A stretch of DNA of 57,718 nucleotides. Source: Clostridium sp. N3C (GTDB lineage: Bacteria > Bacillota > Clostridia > Clostridiales > Clostridiaceae). Of the stretch, positions 1 to 8,218 are shown piece by piece (the stretch's first letter is position 1; every line of letters starts with the position of its first letter). The stretch covers positions 1-57,718 of the forward strand of contig NZ_FMJL01000022.1 in assembly GCF_900095445.1 (NCBI RefSeq). Direction: 5' to 3'. Under the pieces are notes generated by a model. The model was not told the DNA's origin and did no database searches. It was given only the letters and a program-made list of their open reading frames with translations. The position numbers and the translations under genes are program-made.

Positions 1-510
1 CCAGGTAGTGGTTATGCAGGGTACAGCTCGGACAACCGGACGGTATGCGAGCTGCTGAGACTGGGCGATGCATGGGTATATGAACCATACGAGCGTTTTG
101 ATGTGGAACTCCCGGATGGAACTATAACCAGCTTTGGCAGGCTTGCTCGCACTGGTGTCACGTGGGATGATGAATTTCAGGTGTTTTCAGTAAATAACGA
201 TGTGGAGGAATCGGCAACTCGCAGTGAGGACATTTCGATGGACTATGACTTCTTCCACTCACAACTTTTGGCTCTTTCTTGCGGTAATGACTATGAAGTA
301 AAGATTATACCGAAAGACATCAATATCTGGATATCCCGTCTCTTCCTCGGAGATGCGGATGGTTTTTCTATTCTGTATTACCAGGATGTGGATAGCCTTG
401 TTTACTGGGCAAACGAAGCGGCTTATCGATGGAAATTGCGAGGTATAGCCATCTGGTCGCTTGGGCAGGAGGATATGCGGCTGTGGGAGGCGCTTCCGAA
501 GCAAATGTAG
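1..510 (+). CDS. Phage tail-associated protein with GH18-like C-terminus (5' end outside window)
   Basis: The frame is open from base 1, so this is the C-terminal part of a longer protein; the first in-window start candidate, GTG at 103, lies inside the domain. The last 40 residues (WANEAAYRWKLRGIAIWSLG followed by QED and LW) resemble the end of glycoside hydrolase family 18 barrels, as in YaaH-like spore proteins and phage tail proteins. A holin and an endolysin follow directly, so a tail or baseplate protein with a sugar-binding or hydrolytic end is likely. The catalytic DxxDxE motif of GH18 is not in the visible part, so activity cannot be judged. A terminator-like hairpin follows the stop codon. 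Confidence 0.6.
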   Translation, partial: PGSGYAGYSSDNRTVCELLRLGDAWVYEPYERFDVELPDGTITSFGRLARTGVTWDDEFQVFSVNNDVEESATRSEDISMDYDFFHSQLLALSCGNDYEVKIIPKDINIWISRLFLGDADGFSILYYQDVDSLVYWANEAAYRWKLRGIAIWSLGQEDMRLWEALPKQM

Positions 511-530
511 GTTAAAAGTTTTATATATTC

Positions 531-561
531 AGCGCTTTGCTTTAAGGCAGGGCGCTTTTTT
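531..561 (+). terminator. Rho-independent terminator after the tail gene
   Basis: AGCGC and GCGCT form a stem, extended by G-U pairs, with a short loop, followed by TTTTTT. It separates the tail gene from the lysis genes. Confidence 0.6.
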
Positions 562-618
562 ATATGCAAAATTCAAGTTGAACGGAGGGTTAAGACAATG
601 AAAACAGTATAGAACTGG

Positions 619-1017
619 GTGCAGGCGGTTTTTACTGCTATTGGCGGATTTCTTGGATGGTTTCTTGGAGGGCTGGATGGATTTTTATATGCGCTCATCG
701 CTTTTGTGGCCATTGACTATGTGACCGGCGTGATGTGTGCCATTGTAGACAAAAAGCTTTCGAGTGAAGTCGGAGCCAAGGGCATCTTTAAGAAGGTACT
801 TATTTTTGTACTTGTGGGTGTGGGACACATAATCGACAGCCAGGTGCTCGGCAACGGCGGGGCAATCCGGACAGCGGTGATTTTCTTTTACCTGAGTAAC
901 GAGGGAATTTCAATTCTTGAGAATGCAGCACATATAGGACTGCCCATTCCTAAAAAGCTGAAGAACGCATTGGAACAACTGCATGGCCACTCAAATGAGG
1001 AGGATGAAAAGAAATGA
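619..1017 (+). CDS. Phage holin (phage_holin_4-like), start region interrupted by an amber codon
   Basis: This small membrane protein has two to three hydrophobic segments and the family motif AFVAIDYVTGVMCAIVDKK, followed by KGIFKKVLIFVLVGVGHIID; this is the holin type that releases endolysin in Firmicute phages. A good ribosome binding site (GGAGGG about 584) precedes an ATG at 598, but the fifth codon in that frame is TAG (610-612). The next in-frame start is GTG at 619, which has no visible ribosome binding site of its own. Either the natural start has been lost, probably from a Trp codon TGG, or translation restarts at 619. The gene overlaps the amidase by 4 bases. The holin identity is clear; its function in this copy is doubtful. 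Confidence 0.75.
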   Translation: MQAVFTAIGGFLGWFLGGLDGFLYALIAFVAIDYVTGVMCAIVDKKLSSEVGAKGIFKKVLIFVLVGVGHIIDSQVLGNGGAIRTAVIFFYLSNEGISILENAAHIGLPIPKKLKNALEQLHGHSNEEDEKK

Positions 1018-2018
1018 AGCTTTTTACAAAATACATGACGCGAAACGATTGCTATACAGCAGGCCGCAAAATCACGCCTAAAGGAATCATGGTACATTCG
1101 ACGGCTGTGCCGGGTGTAATGGCGGCTGAGTGGTTTTCCCGTTGGAACAAATCTTACAAGGCCGGCGAAATAAATAGGCAGGTATGTGTTCACGCTTTTG
1201 TAGACGATAAAGAGATTTGGCAATACCTGCCTTGGGATCATCGCGGGTGGCATGCGGGAGGAGCAGCCAACAATACCCATATTGGCTTTGAAATCTGTGA
1301 GCCTGCTGGGTTTTCGTATAAATCCGGGTCGGTAATGGTGGGTTATGATGCAGCAAAGCAGGAAGATTATTTCCGTAAAGCGTGGCAGAATGCTGTTGAA
1401 CTCTGCGTTATGCTCTGCAAGAAGTACGGCCTTAATGAGAATGACATCATCTGCCACTCCGAAGGATATAAGCTCGGTATTGCCAGCAACCATGCTGATG
1501 TGATGCACTGGTTTCCCAAGCATGGGGAGAATATGGACACTTTCCGTAAAGCAGTAAAAAAAGCGCTGGAGAACAGTACAGATACCAATACTGATATTGG
1601 AATTGGAGATATGGTGGAGTTTAAGGTCAGTGTAAAGAATTACTACCCCGGCAGTGTGGAAGTTCCAACGTGGGTCAAAAATGACTATTACCACAGGGTC
1701 ACACAGACTTTATACAAAGGCAAGCTGGTCATAAAAGGCGGCAAAGAATGTGTATTGCTTGGCAAAAAGGTTAAGAAATCCGGCGGTCAAGAAATCGCAG
1801 GCATAAACACTTGGGTAGCAAAAGAAAACCTTGTAATTGTAAACAGCATTCCTGATAACAAGGGCAATAGAACCTATACAGTGCAAAAAGGCGATACCTT
1901 ATGGAGAATAGCGGAAAAAGAACTCGGTAGAGGAACAAGATTTCCGGAGATTAAGAAACTGAATAGCCTGACTTCAGATACTATTTACCCCGGACAAGTT
2001 CTCAAATTGCCGGAATAA
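1014..2018 (+). CDS. N-acetylmuramoyl-L-alanine amidase endolysin with LysM domain
   Basis: The N-terminal half (about residues 20-185) is an Amidase_2 domain that cleaves the MurNAc-L-Ala bond of peptidoglycan. Zinc-ligand candidates are His28 in GIMVHSTA and the late His in DVMHWFPKHG, and NTHIGFEICE matches the family core. Residues about 203-280 look like an SH3-type linker domain. Residues about 288-333 are a LysM repeat (YTVQKGDTLWRIAEKELG), which binds the cell wall. The start overlaps the holin stop as ATGA, so the two genes are translationally coupled in a lysis cassette. No signal peptide is seen, consistent with holin-dependent export. Confidence 0.9.
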   Translation: MKLFTKYMTRNDCYTAGRKITPKGIMVHSTAVPGVMAAEWFSRWNKSYKAGEINRQVCVHAFVDDKEIWQYLPWDHRGWHAGGAANNTHIGFEICEPAGFSYKSGSVMVGYDAAKQEDYFRKAWQNAVELCVMLCKKYGLNENDIICHSEGYKLGIASNHADVMHWFPKHGENMDTFRKAVKKALENSTDTNTDIGIGDMVEFKVSVKNYYPGSVEVPTWVKNDYYHRVTQTLYKGKLVIKGGKECVLLGKKVKKSGGQEIAGINTWVAKENLVIVNSIPDNKGNRTYTVQKGDTLWRIAEKELGRGTRFPEIKKLNSLTSDTIYPGQVLKLPE

Positions 2019-2025
2019 CGATAAA

Positions 2026-2052
2026 GGACAGCCAATCGCGGCTGTCCTAAGT
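2026..2052 (+). terminator. Hairpin after the endolysin
   Basis: AGGACAGCC and GGCTGTCCT form a perfect 9-bp stem with a 6-base loop. Only a weak T tract follows, so termination may be partial. Confidence 0.5.
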
Positions 2053-2071
2053 CTTTATAGGAGGTGCTTGA

Positions 2072-2290
2072 ATGATAGAGGCGGCTAATCATTTACCATA
2101 TAACCCGCAGGAAACGAACTATACAAAGATAACACAGGAGGAAATTCAAAGAGAGGTTGATTACTGGCGGGCGTACAAAATTCTGCAGAGGATGCTTAAG
2201 GCGGGACTGATTTCAGAAGAAGAATTCAACAAAATCGACAAGTTGAACCGCAAAACTTTCTCGCCGATGTATGCACAGCTTATGGCCTAA
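2072..2290 (+). CDS. Small SHOCT-like protein of the recombinase module
   Basis: The product is a 72-residue soluble protein. It ends in a short C-terminal motif, RMLKAGLISEEEFNKIDKLN, typical of SHOCT domains, which are short oligomerisation motifs. Similar small proteins commonly sit just upstream of multi-recombinase modules in Firmicute prophages and integrative elements. Its ribosome binding site is a clear TAGGAGG. A role in recombination is guessed from position only. Confidence 0.6.
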   Translation: MIEAANHLPYNPQETNYTKITQEEIQREVDYWRAYKILQRMLKAGLISEEEFNKIDKLNRKTFSPMYAQLMA

Positions 2291-2351
2291 TTGGCTTGCT
2301 ATTAGCGGCACACAGAGGTAACATGTCACATACCCAAAGGAGGTGAAAACA

Positions 2352-3920
2352 GTGAGAAAGGTAACAAGGATTGATGGAAACAATGCTCTCCAAGCTTTCA
2401 AGCCAAAGGTGAAGGTAGCGGCTTATTGCAGGGTTTCAACAGACAGTGATGAACAAATGGCAAGCCTGGAAGCACAAAAAGACCATTATGAATCCTATAT
2501 AAAAGCAAATCCTGATTGGGAATTTGCAGGGATTTACTATGACGAAGGCATATCAGGCACAAAAAAGAAAAACCGAACTGGACTTTTAAGGCTGCTTGCA
2601 GATTGTGAAAACAAGAAAATTGACTTTATTATAACCAAGTCGGTCAGCAGATTTGCCAGAAACACAACCGACTGTATTGAGATGGTGAGAAAACTTACCG
2701 ATCTCGGTGTTTTCATCTATTTCGAGAAAGAGAATATAAACACACAGCGCATGGAAGGCGAATTGGTGCTGACAATTTTGAGCAGTCTTGCAGAAAACGA
2801 GTCATTATCCATTGCAGAAAATAGTAAGTGGTCTATCAGACGTAGGTTCCAAAACGGAACATACAAAATTTCGTATCCTCCCTATGGTTACGATTATGTG
2901 GATGGAAAGCTATTTATCAATAAAGAACAGGCTGAAATCATAAAGCGGATTTTTTCCGAGGCTTTGGACGGTAAAGGCACACAGAAAATTGCAGATGGGC
3001 TAAATTCCGATAAAATCCCAACAAAGAGAGGTTCACACTGGACAGCGACAACTATCCGCGGCATTTTAAGCAATGAAAAATATACTGGGGATGTTCTTCT
3101 GCAAAAAACCTATACAGATGAGAATTTTAAGCGGCATTATAATCATGGGGAAAAAGATCAATACATGATAAAAGATCATCATGAAGCCATTATATCCCAT
3201 GAGGAATTTGAAGCCGCCCAAGAGATATTAAAGCAAAGAGGAATAGAAAAAGGTGTAATCAAGGGAAGCAGCAAGTATCAAAAACGTTACCCATTCTCGG
3301 GGAAAATCAAATGCGCAGAATGTGGCAGCAATTTTAAGCGTCGAATTCATGGCAGCGGTGACCGTAAATATATTGCCTGGTGCTGCACAAAGCATATAAA
3401 GGACGCATCAAGCTGTTCCATGAAGTTTGTCAGAGAGGATGCAATCCATCAGGCCTTCGTTGTAATGATCAATAAGCTTATTTTCGGTCATAAATTCATT
3501 CTAAGACCATTGCTACAAAGCTTAAAGAAAGCAAATTACTCAGATAATCTAGCGAAGATTCAAGAATTGGAAACAAAAATCAAAGAAAATACAGAGCAGG
3601 TTCAGGTGATTATGGGACTTATGGCCAAAGGATACCTGGAACCCGCTCTTTTTAATACACAGAAAAATGAGCTGCTCAAAGAAGCGGTTTTATTAAAAGA
3701 ACAAAAAGAAGCCATAAAACGAGCAATCGATTGGAGTCAGACTATCCTTGTTGAGGTTGAGAAGCTTCTTAAATTTACAATGAAAGCTGAAAAGCAGATT
3801 GATAAATTTGATTGTGAAATATTTGAGAACTTTATTGAAGAAATCATTGTGTTTTCACAGGAGGAAATAGGTTTCAAAATGAAATGCGGGTTGAACCTAA
3901 GGGAAAGGTTGGTGAAATGA
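2352..3920 (+). CDS. Large serine recombinase 1
   Basis: This is a site-specific recombinase of the resolvase/invertase superfamily, about 522 residues, the usual size for phage integrases of this class. The N-terminal catalytic domain has [13 protein letters not shown] with the nucleophile near Ser29 and FIITKSVSRFARN. It is followed by a recombinase domain (about 170-270), a zinc ribbon (CAECG near residue 320, then CC), and a coiled-coil region around 400-465. GTG at 2352 is chosen because AGGAGG (2338-2343) lies 8 bases upstream; a GTG at 2343 would overlap that site. The stop overlaps the next gene as ATGA. Confidence 0.9.
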   Translation: MRKVTRIDGNNALQAFKPKVKVAAYCRVSTDSDEQMASLEAQKDHYESYIKANPDWEFAGIYYDEGISGTKKKNRTGLLRLLADCENKKIDFIITKSVSRFARNTTDCIEMVRKLTDLGVFIYFEKENINTQRMEGELVLTILSSLAENESLSIAENSKWSIRRRFQNGTYKISYPPYGYDYVDGKLFINKEQAEIIKRIFSEALDGKGTQKIADGLNSDKIPTKRGSHWTATTIRGILSNEKYTGDVLLQKTYTDENFKRHYNHGEKDQYMIKDHHEAIISHEEFEAAQEILKQRGIEKGVIKGSSKYQKRYPFSGKIKCAECGSNFKRRIHGSGDRKYIAWCCTKHIKDASSCSMKFVREDAIHQAFVVMINKLIFGHKFILRPLLQSLKKANYSDNLAKIQELETKIKENTEQVQVIMGLMAKGYLEPALFNTQKNELLKEAVLLKEQKEAIKRAIDWSQTILVEVEKLLKFTMKAEKQIDKFDCEIFENFIEEIIVFSQEEIGFKMKCGLNLRERLVK

Positions 3921-4375
3921 TGAGCCATATACCTTTTGGATATACCATTCAAAACGGCAGGGCTGTCGTTAATGAAGAGGAAGCAGTTAAGATTGAGAAA
4001 CTATTTGAGGCTTATCTTTCCGGGCTTTCTTTAACCGAAGCGGCACAAAAAGCGGGCATTAAACGCTACCATACATCTATTGCAAGAATGCTTTCGGATA
4101 AACGGTATGTTGAGGACAAATTTTATCCGCAAATTATCAGCAAGGACACATTCGAAAAAGCACAACTGGAAAGACGCAGGCGAGCTGAGGCACTTGGTAG
4201 GATTTATGAACATAAAGGAAATGAAAAGAAAATCTTAAATTTTAAGTTTCATGCTTCAATGCCAGATAATCTATACGATGATCCATTTCAGCAGGCAGAG
4301 TATGCTTATAGTCTTATTAAGAACGAGGTGATTTTAGATGACAACCAGGAATGTTACGGTAATTCCTGCCCGTAA
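3917..4375 (+). CDS. Short recombinase-domain protein lacking the catalytic domain
   Basis: This protein of about 152 residues corresponds only to the recombinase (DNA-binding) part of a large serine recombinase: [19 protein letters not shown] followed by a helical stretch ending in [12 protein letters not shown]. There is no catalytic Ser motif. Start codons at 3917 and 3920 both follow GGTTGGTGAA, and 3917 gives an ATGA overlap with recombinase 1. It overlaps recombinase 3 by 38 bases. Small accessory recombinases of this sort occur between two full-length ones in Clostridia; it may modulate directionality or binding, but this is inference. It is probably a normal member of the module rather than a truncation, because the reading frame is intact and coupled at both ends. 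Confidence 0.75.
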   Translation: MMSHIPFGYTIQNGRAVVNEEEAVKIEKLFEAYLSGLSLTEAAQKAGIKRYHTSIARMLSDKRYVEDKFYPQIISKDTFEKAQLERRRRAEALGRIYEHKGNEKKILNFKFHASMPDNLYDDPFQQAEYAYSLIKNEVILDDNQECYGNSCP

Positions 4376-5906
4376 GCGAATCGGGAATAGTGCAAAGGCC
4401 GAGGAATTGCCTAAGCTTCGGGTAGCAGCTTACTGTCGTGTTTCTACGGACAGCGAGGAGCAGGCAACCAGTTATGAAGCGCAAATTGAGCACTACACAA
4501 ACTACATCAAAAGCAATCCCGAATGGGAGTTAGCAGGCATATTTGCAGATGAAGGTATTACCGGAACTAACACAAAAAAGCGTGAAGAATTTAACCGGAT
4601 GATAGAAGAATGCATGCAGGGCAAAATCGATATGATAATTACAAAATCTATCAGCCGGTTTGCAAGAAATACGCTGGACTGCCTAAAGTACATAAGGCAG
4701 CTTAAAGAAAAAAATATTCCGGTTTACTTTGAAAAGGAAAATATAAACACATTGGATACCAAAGGAGAAATCTTGTTGACCATTATGGCATCTTTGGCAC
4801 AGCAAGAAAGCCAATCGTTAAGCCAGAATGTAAAACTGGGTATTCAGTACCGATATCAGCAAGGAAAAATCCATATCAATCACAACCGGTTTCTTGGCTA
4901 TACAAAGGATAAGGATGGCAATTTAGTTATCGTACCTGAAGAAGCTGAGATCGTCAAACGCATTTACAGAGAATATCTTGAAGGTTCCAGTATGCTACAG
5001 ATAGCTAGGGGTTTGGAGGCTGACGGAATTCTGACGGGTGCAGGCAATCCCAGATGGCATACCAGCACCATCAACAAGATTTTGAGGAATGAAAAATATA
5101 TCGGTGATGCGCTATTACAGAAAACCTATACAGTAGATTTTTTATCGAAGAAAAGGGTACCCAATAATGGTATAGTTCCACAATACTATGTAGAAAACAG
5201 CCATGAGCCTATAATCCCGCGTGAAATTTTTATGCAGGTTCAGGAACAGCTTGTCAAAAGAAGATGTGTGCATATAAGTAAGAATGGAAAGAAAAGAAAC
5301 TATAGCAACAAGCATCCTTTATCACAGATGGTTTTCTGCGGCAACTGTCATGAAATATTTCGAAGGGTTCATTGGAATAACCGAGGAAAGAAATCAATCG
5401 TATGGAGATGCGTCAGCAGATTGGAAAACACCGGTTTATTTTGTACCGCTTCCACTATACTTGAAGATACGCTTAAAGAGAAAATTGTAGAAGCAATCAA
5501 TGTAGCGGTCAGCGGAAAAAACTCTTTTCTGGCTATACTGAAAAAGAATATTGAAACCGTATTAAGCGCGGATTTGGATGAAAGTACAGCAGACATTGAT
5601 AAAAGGCTGGAAGAACTCCAAACCGAGTTGATCCAAAAGGCAAATTCAAAGGAAGCATACGATAATATTGTCAACGAGATTTACCGCTTACGGGACTTAA
5701 GGCAAGAAACCCTTTCGAGAAATGCTCTCCGCCAAGATAAGCGGGATCGGATTGCTGAGATGACTGACTTTCTTAACACGCAAACGGGTGATATTACGGA
5801 GTTTGATGATAAACTGGTCAGAAAATTAGTTGAAAAAGCAATTGTATATGATGACAGGATAGTGGTAGAGTTTAAGTCGGGTCTGGAAATAGAAGTGAAA
5901 CTATAG
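4338..5906 (+). CDS. Large serine recombinase 2 (third gene of the module)
   Basis: The 522-residue protein repeats the architecture of recombinase 1. It has [13 protein letters not shown] with the nucleophile near Ser36 and [13 protein letters not shown]. The recombinase domain contains [17 protein letters not shown] and [15 protein letters not shown], followed by a zinc ribbon (CGNC near residue 334) and a C-terminal coiled coil. The ribosome binding site GAGGTG lies about 8 bases before ATG 4338. It and recombinase 1 are clearly paralogous but diverged. It is the last gene of the element, and the terminator at 5924 separates it from the next operon, so an attachment site may lie nearby; none could be identified without the other end. 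Confidence 0.9.
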   Translation: MTTRNVTVIPARKRIGNSAKAEELPKLRVAAYCRVSTDSEEQATSYEAQIEHYTNYIKSNPEWELAGIFADEGITGTNTKKREEFNRMIEECMQGKIDMIITKSISRFARNTLDCLKYIRQLKEKNIPVYFEKENINTLDTKGEILLTIMASLAQQESQSLSQNVKLGIQYRYQQGKIHINHNRFLGYTKDKDGNLVIVPEEAEIVKRIYREYLEGSSMLQIARGLEADGILTGAGNPRWHTSTINKILRNEKYIGDALLQKTYTVDFLSKKRVPNNGIVPQYYVENSHEPIIPREIFMQVQEQLVKRRCVHISKNGKKRNYSNKHPLSQMVFCGNCHEIFRRVHWNNRGKKSIVWRCVSRLENTGLFCTASTILEDTLKEKIVEAINVAVSGKNSFLAILKKNIETVLSADLDESTADIDKRLEELQTELIQKANSKEAYDNIVNEIYRLRDLRQETLSRNALRQDKRDRIAEMTDFLNTQTGDITEFDDKLVRKLVEKAIVYDDRIVVEFKSGLEIEVKL

Positions 5907-5923
5907 GATTTCAATATGATTGC

Positions 5924-5960
5924 CGCCAATCGAGAAAAATTCTTGATTGGCGTATTTTTT
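5924..5960 (+). terminator. Rho-independent terminator after the recombinases
   Basis: CGCCAATC and GATTGGCG form an 8-bp stem, followed by ATTTTTT. Confidence 0.85.
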
Positions 5961-5971
5961 TAAAATAGTTA

Positions 5972-5999
5972 TTGACATATGTCAGAATAGGGGTATAAT
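5972..5999 (+). promoter_or_regulatory. Sigma-A-type promoter of the MinD/NifX operon
   Basis: TTGACA (5972-5977) and TATAAT (5994-5999), both perfect to consensus, are spaced by 16 bases. The -35 box is embedded in a palindromic operator. The first gene starts at 6093. Confidence 0.8.
5973..5984. promoter_or_regulatory. Operator palindrome, copy 1 (TGACATATGTCA)
   Basis: This perfect 12-bp palindrome overlaps the -35 box, so a bound protein would block RNA polymerase. The same 12 bases recur 39 bp downstream. Confidence 0.75.
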
Positions 6000-6006
6000 A
6001 TAAGAT

Positions 6007-6028
6007 GTAAATGACATATGTCATTTAC
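6007..6028. promoter_or_regulatory. Operator palindrome, copy 2, perfect over 22 bp
   Basis: The core TGACATATGTCA (6012-6023) is extended by matching arms to a perfect 22-bp palindrome just downstream of the expected transcription start. Together with copy 1 it brackets the promoter, as expected for a dimeric repressor or a metal or redox sensor. The DUF134 protein at 7842 is the best candidate in the operon; this pairing is inference. Confidence 0.75.
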
Positions 6029-6092
6029 GCTGAGTAACAGTTGAAAGGATAATCAATTCATTTAATGGATTGTAAAAATGAGGAGGACTATT

Positions 6093-6329
6093 ATGCCCAG
6101 AGGTGACAGAACTGGTCCTTTGGGAATGGGACCATTAACTGGACGGAGGTTAGGTTTTTGTGCAGGTTCCAAAGTGCCCGGTTATTTGAACGCAAGTTAC
6201 AGACGAGAATTTTGGTTTGAACGACGAGGTTACAGGCGTGCATTCTGGCTTGCTGGAATGATACCCTGGTGTTTTTATCTAGCTTATCACTTATTTAATC
6301 GTAGCAAAATTAAAAGTAAGAGATTATAA
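6093..6329 (+). CDS. DUF5320-type small protein, variant with hydrophobic C-terminus
   Basis: The N-terminus MPRGDRTGPLGMGPLTGRR followed by GFCAG is the signature of the DUF5320 family of small Gly/Arg/Met-rich proteins found in anaerobes beside NifX and MinD-like genes. It is about 78 residues long. Unlike its neighbour, it lacks the acidic coiled-coil end and instead finishes with a hydrophobic stretch (WLAGMIPWCFYLAYHLF), which could be a membrane anchor. ATG 6093 is preferred to 6078 because AGGAGG (6081-6086) precedes it. It is the first gene after the double-operator promoter. Biochemical function is unknown for the family. Confidence 0.7.
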   Translation: MPRGDRTGPLGMGPLTGRRLGFCAGSKVPGYLNASYRREFWFERRGYRRAFWLAGMIPWCFYLAYHLFNRSKIKSKRL

Positions 6330-6346
6330 GGAAAGGGGGTGACATT

Positions 6347-6664
6347 ATGCCAAGAGGAGACGGAACCGGGCCTATGGGAATGGGTCCTATGACAGGGCGA
6401 GGTGCAGGATTTTGCGCAGGTTTTGCCGTTCCGGGTTATGCAAATCCAATCGGTTACGGATTTGGATTCGGACGGGGACGAGGCTTTAGGCGAATGTTTT
6501 ATGCGACCGGTTTGCCAAGGTGGGCACGCTTTGGTACTCAAAATGCAAATGGGGCGTACTTTGCATCAGATGCTGATGAAAAAGAATTTTTGAAAAGGCA
6601 GGCTAAATTTCTTGAAAATCAGCTTGATGATGTAAAAAAGCGCCTCGATGAGTTAGAAGAATAG
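6347..6664 (+). CDS. DUF5320 family protein
   Basis: The product is 105 residues with the canonical start MPRGDGTGPMGMGPMTGRG then AGFCAG. A Gly/Phe/Arg-rich centre follows, and then a C-terminal coiled coil (EKEFLKRQAKFLENQLDDVK). The family is widespread in anaerobic bacteria and archaea next to NifX/MinD-type genes; its function is not established. The strong ribosome binding site GAAAGGGGG lies upstream. It is a diverged duplicate of the gene at 6093, and the hairpin at 6677 follows. Confidence 0.8.
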   Translation: MPRGDGTGPMGMGPMTGRGAGFCAGFAVPGYANPIGYGFGFGRGRGFRRMFYATGLPRWARFGTQNANGAYFASDADEKEFLKRQAKFLENQLDDVKKRLDELEE

Positions 6665-6676
6665 TCCTGTCGTAAT

Positions 6677-6707
6677 GCGAAAGGCAGGCTTGCTGCCTGC
6701 CTTTCGC
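6677..6707 (+). terminator. Strong hairpin between the DUF5320 pair and the radical SAM gene
   Basis: GCGAAAGGCAGGC and GCCTGCCTTTCGC form a perfect 13-bp stem with a 5-base loop. No real T tract follows, so it may be a processing or stabilising hairpin, or an attenuator, allowing higher levels of the two upstream genes than of the rest. Confidence 0.6.
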
Positions 6708-6792
6708 TATTATGCATAGATATGAAGTTACAAAATAATACTTACTCTAATCCTATGTGAAAGTGAGATTCTACCAGAAAGGAAATAAAATA

Positions 6793-7758
6793 ATGCTTGT
6801 ATTCGGTCCTATACCCTCACGAAGATTGGGGCAAAGTCTTGGGGTCAACAATATTCCGCCAAAAGCTTGTTCTTATTCCTGTATTTATTGCCAGATTGGA
6901 AGAACGACAAATATGCGGATAAACAGAAAAAAATTCTATGAGCCTCTTGAAGTATATTCACTAGTTCAGTCTAAGGTAAAACAGCTTCAGGAATATGAAA
7001 AGAAGCTGGACTATATATCTTTTGTTCCAGATGGTGAACCTACGCTTGATAAAAATCTAGGCACTGAACTTGATCTTATAAAAGAATTAAATATTAAGAC
7101 AGCGGTTATTACGAATGCATCTCTTTTATGGATGGATGATGTTAAAGAGGATTTATCAAAAGCAGATTGGGTGTCTGTAAAGATCGATGCAGTTTGGGAC
7201 GATGTTTGGCACAAGATCAATAGACCGCATGGTGGTTTAAGTCTCAAAAACATTTTAGATAGTATAATTAATTTTTCAAAATCATATAAGGGAAACCTTG
7301 TAACTGAAACCATGCTTGTCTCTGGATTTAATGATGATCTTCAGCATATTGAGGGAATAGCTGAACAAATTTCAAAAATCAATCCGCGTAAATCTTATTT
7401 ATTAGTTCCAACAAGACCGCCTGCTGAAAAAAATATATCCAGAGTGACCGGAGAAAAACTCATCCAAGCTGCTGGCATTATCAACAGTATTTCGGGCGTA
7501 GATGTTGAATGTATAACCGCAGATGATACAGAACAAGGTTTTTTCTTTACCGATAACATTGTAAAGGATCTTTTAAGCATAACTTCGGTACATCCAATCA
7601 GAGAAGAAATTATTAAGCACTATTTTAAATTGGTGAAAGCAGATAGCTCAATCTTGCAAGAATTAATAAAGCAGAACAAAATAATTAGATGTACATACCA
7701 AGGAAAAACTTTTTACAAAAAAAATTTGCTTTTTTTTAATAAAAAAGATAGTTTGTAA
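6793..7758 (+). CDS. Radical SAM protein (COG0731-like)
   Basis: The 321-residue protein has the radical SAM cluster motif CSYSCIYC (Cys26, Cys30, Cys33), preceded by FGPIPSRRLGQSLGVN, a hallmark of the COG0731 group related to wybutosine-synthesis enzymes. A YISFVPDGEPTLDKN motif follows. The C-terminal 70 residues look like a winged-helix extension. ATG 6793 with AAAGGA upstream is preferred to the GTG at 6757. The location inside a NifX/MinD cluster suggests a role in metallocofactor or protein modification, though this group has diverse unknown roles. Confidence 0.8.
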   Translation: MLVFGPIPSRRLGQSLGVNNIPPKACSYSCIYCQIGRTTNMRINRKKFYEPLEVYSLVQSKVKQLQEYEKKLDYISFVPDGEPTLDKNLGTELDLIKELNIKTAVITNASLLWMDDVKEDLSKADWVSVKIDAVWDDVWHKINRPHGGLSLKNILDSIINFSKSYKGNLVTETMLVSGFNDDLQHIEGIAEQISKINPRKSYLLVPTRPPAEKNISRVTGEKLIQAAGIINSISGVDVECITADDTEQGFFFTDNIVKDLLSITSVHPIREEIIKHYFKLVKADSSILQELIKQNKIIRCTYQGKTFYKKNLLFFNKKDSL

Positions 7759-7841
7759 AACAACCAAAATTTATAAATGCTTAATTTTAAACAATTAAAG
7801 AGCGCTTTAGCTACTTTTATTTATATTGAGGTGACTAAAAA

Positions 7842-8216
7842 ATGCCTAGACCAATGAAATGGAGAAAAGTATGCTGTTTGCCTGAAAACAGTAAGTTTGG
7901 TCCCCTTGACTTAAAGGTGGATGATGAGAATATTGTCAGAATGACAGTTGATGAGTATGAAGCCATAAGGCTTATTGATTTGGAAGGCTTTACGCAAGAG
8001 GAATGCGCCAAGCAGATGGATGTTGCACGCACTACTGTTCAAGGCATTTACGCTGAAGCCAGAAAAAAGATTGCCGAGTCTCTGGTTAATGGTAAGGTAC
8101 TATTGATAGAAGGTGGCGAATACAGGCTATGTGAAGGATTCGGAAATGGGTGCGGACGAGGTTGTCGCAGGCACCGGCATGGTTGGCGCTTTGCAGGTAG
8201 TGATAGAGGTGACTGA
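7842..8216 (+). CDS. DUF134 family transcriptional regulator
   Basis: The 124-residue protein starts [16 protein letters not shown] and has the DUF134 core [19 protein letters not shown] helix-turn-helix like that of sigma-70 region 4 follows ([20 protein letters not shown]). The tail is rich in Cys, His and Arg ([12 protein letters not shown]), suggesting metal or cluster sensing. The family is frequently found with NifX, NifU-like and Mrp genes and is predicted to regulate them. It is the only DNA-binding protein in this operon and so the likely ligand of the palindromes at 5973 and 6012; this is inference. The ribosome binding site GAGGTG is well placed. Confidence 0.85.
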   Translation: MPRPMKWRKVCCLPENSKFGPLDLKVDDENIVRMTVDEYEAIRLIDLEGFTQEECAKQMDVARTTVQGIYAEARKKIAESLVNGKVLLIEGGEYRLCEGFGNGCGRGCRRHRHGWRFAGSDRGD

Positions 8217-8218
8217 TA

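Noticed and set aside
888..1694. Long minus-strand frame of 268 codons opposite the endolysin
   Set aside because: It lies antisense to the clearly coding holin and amidase genes and its translation has no recognisable domain.
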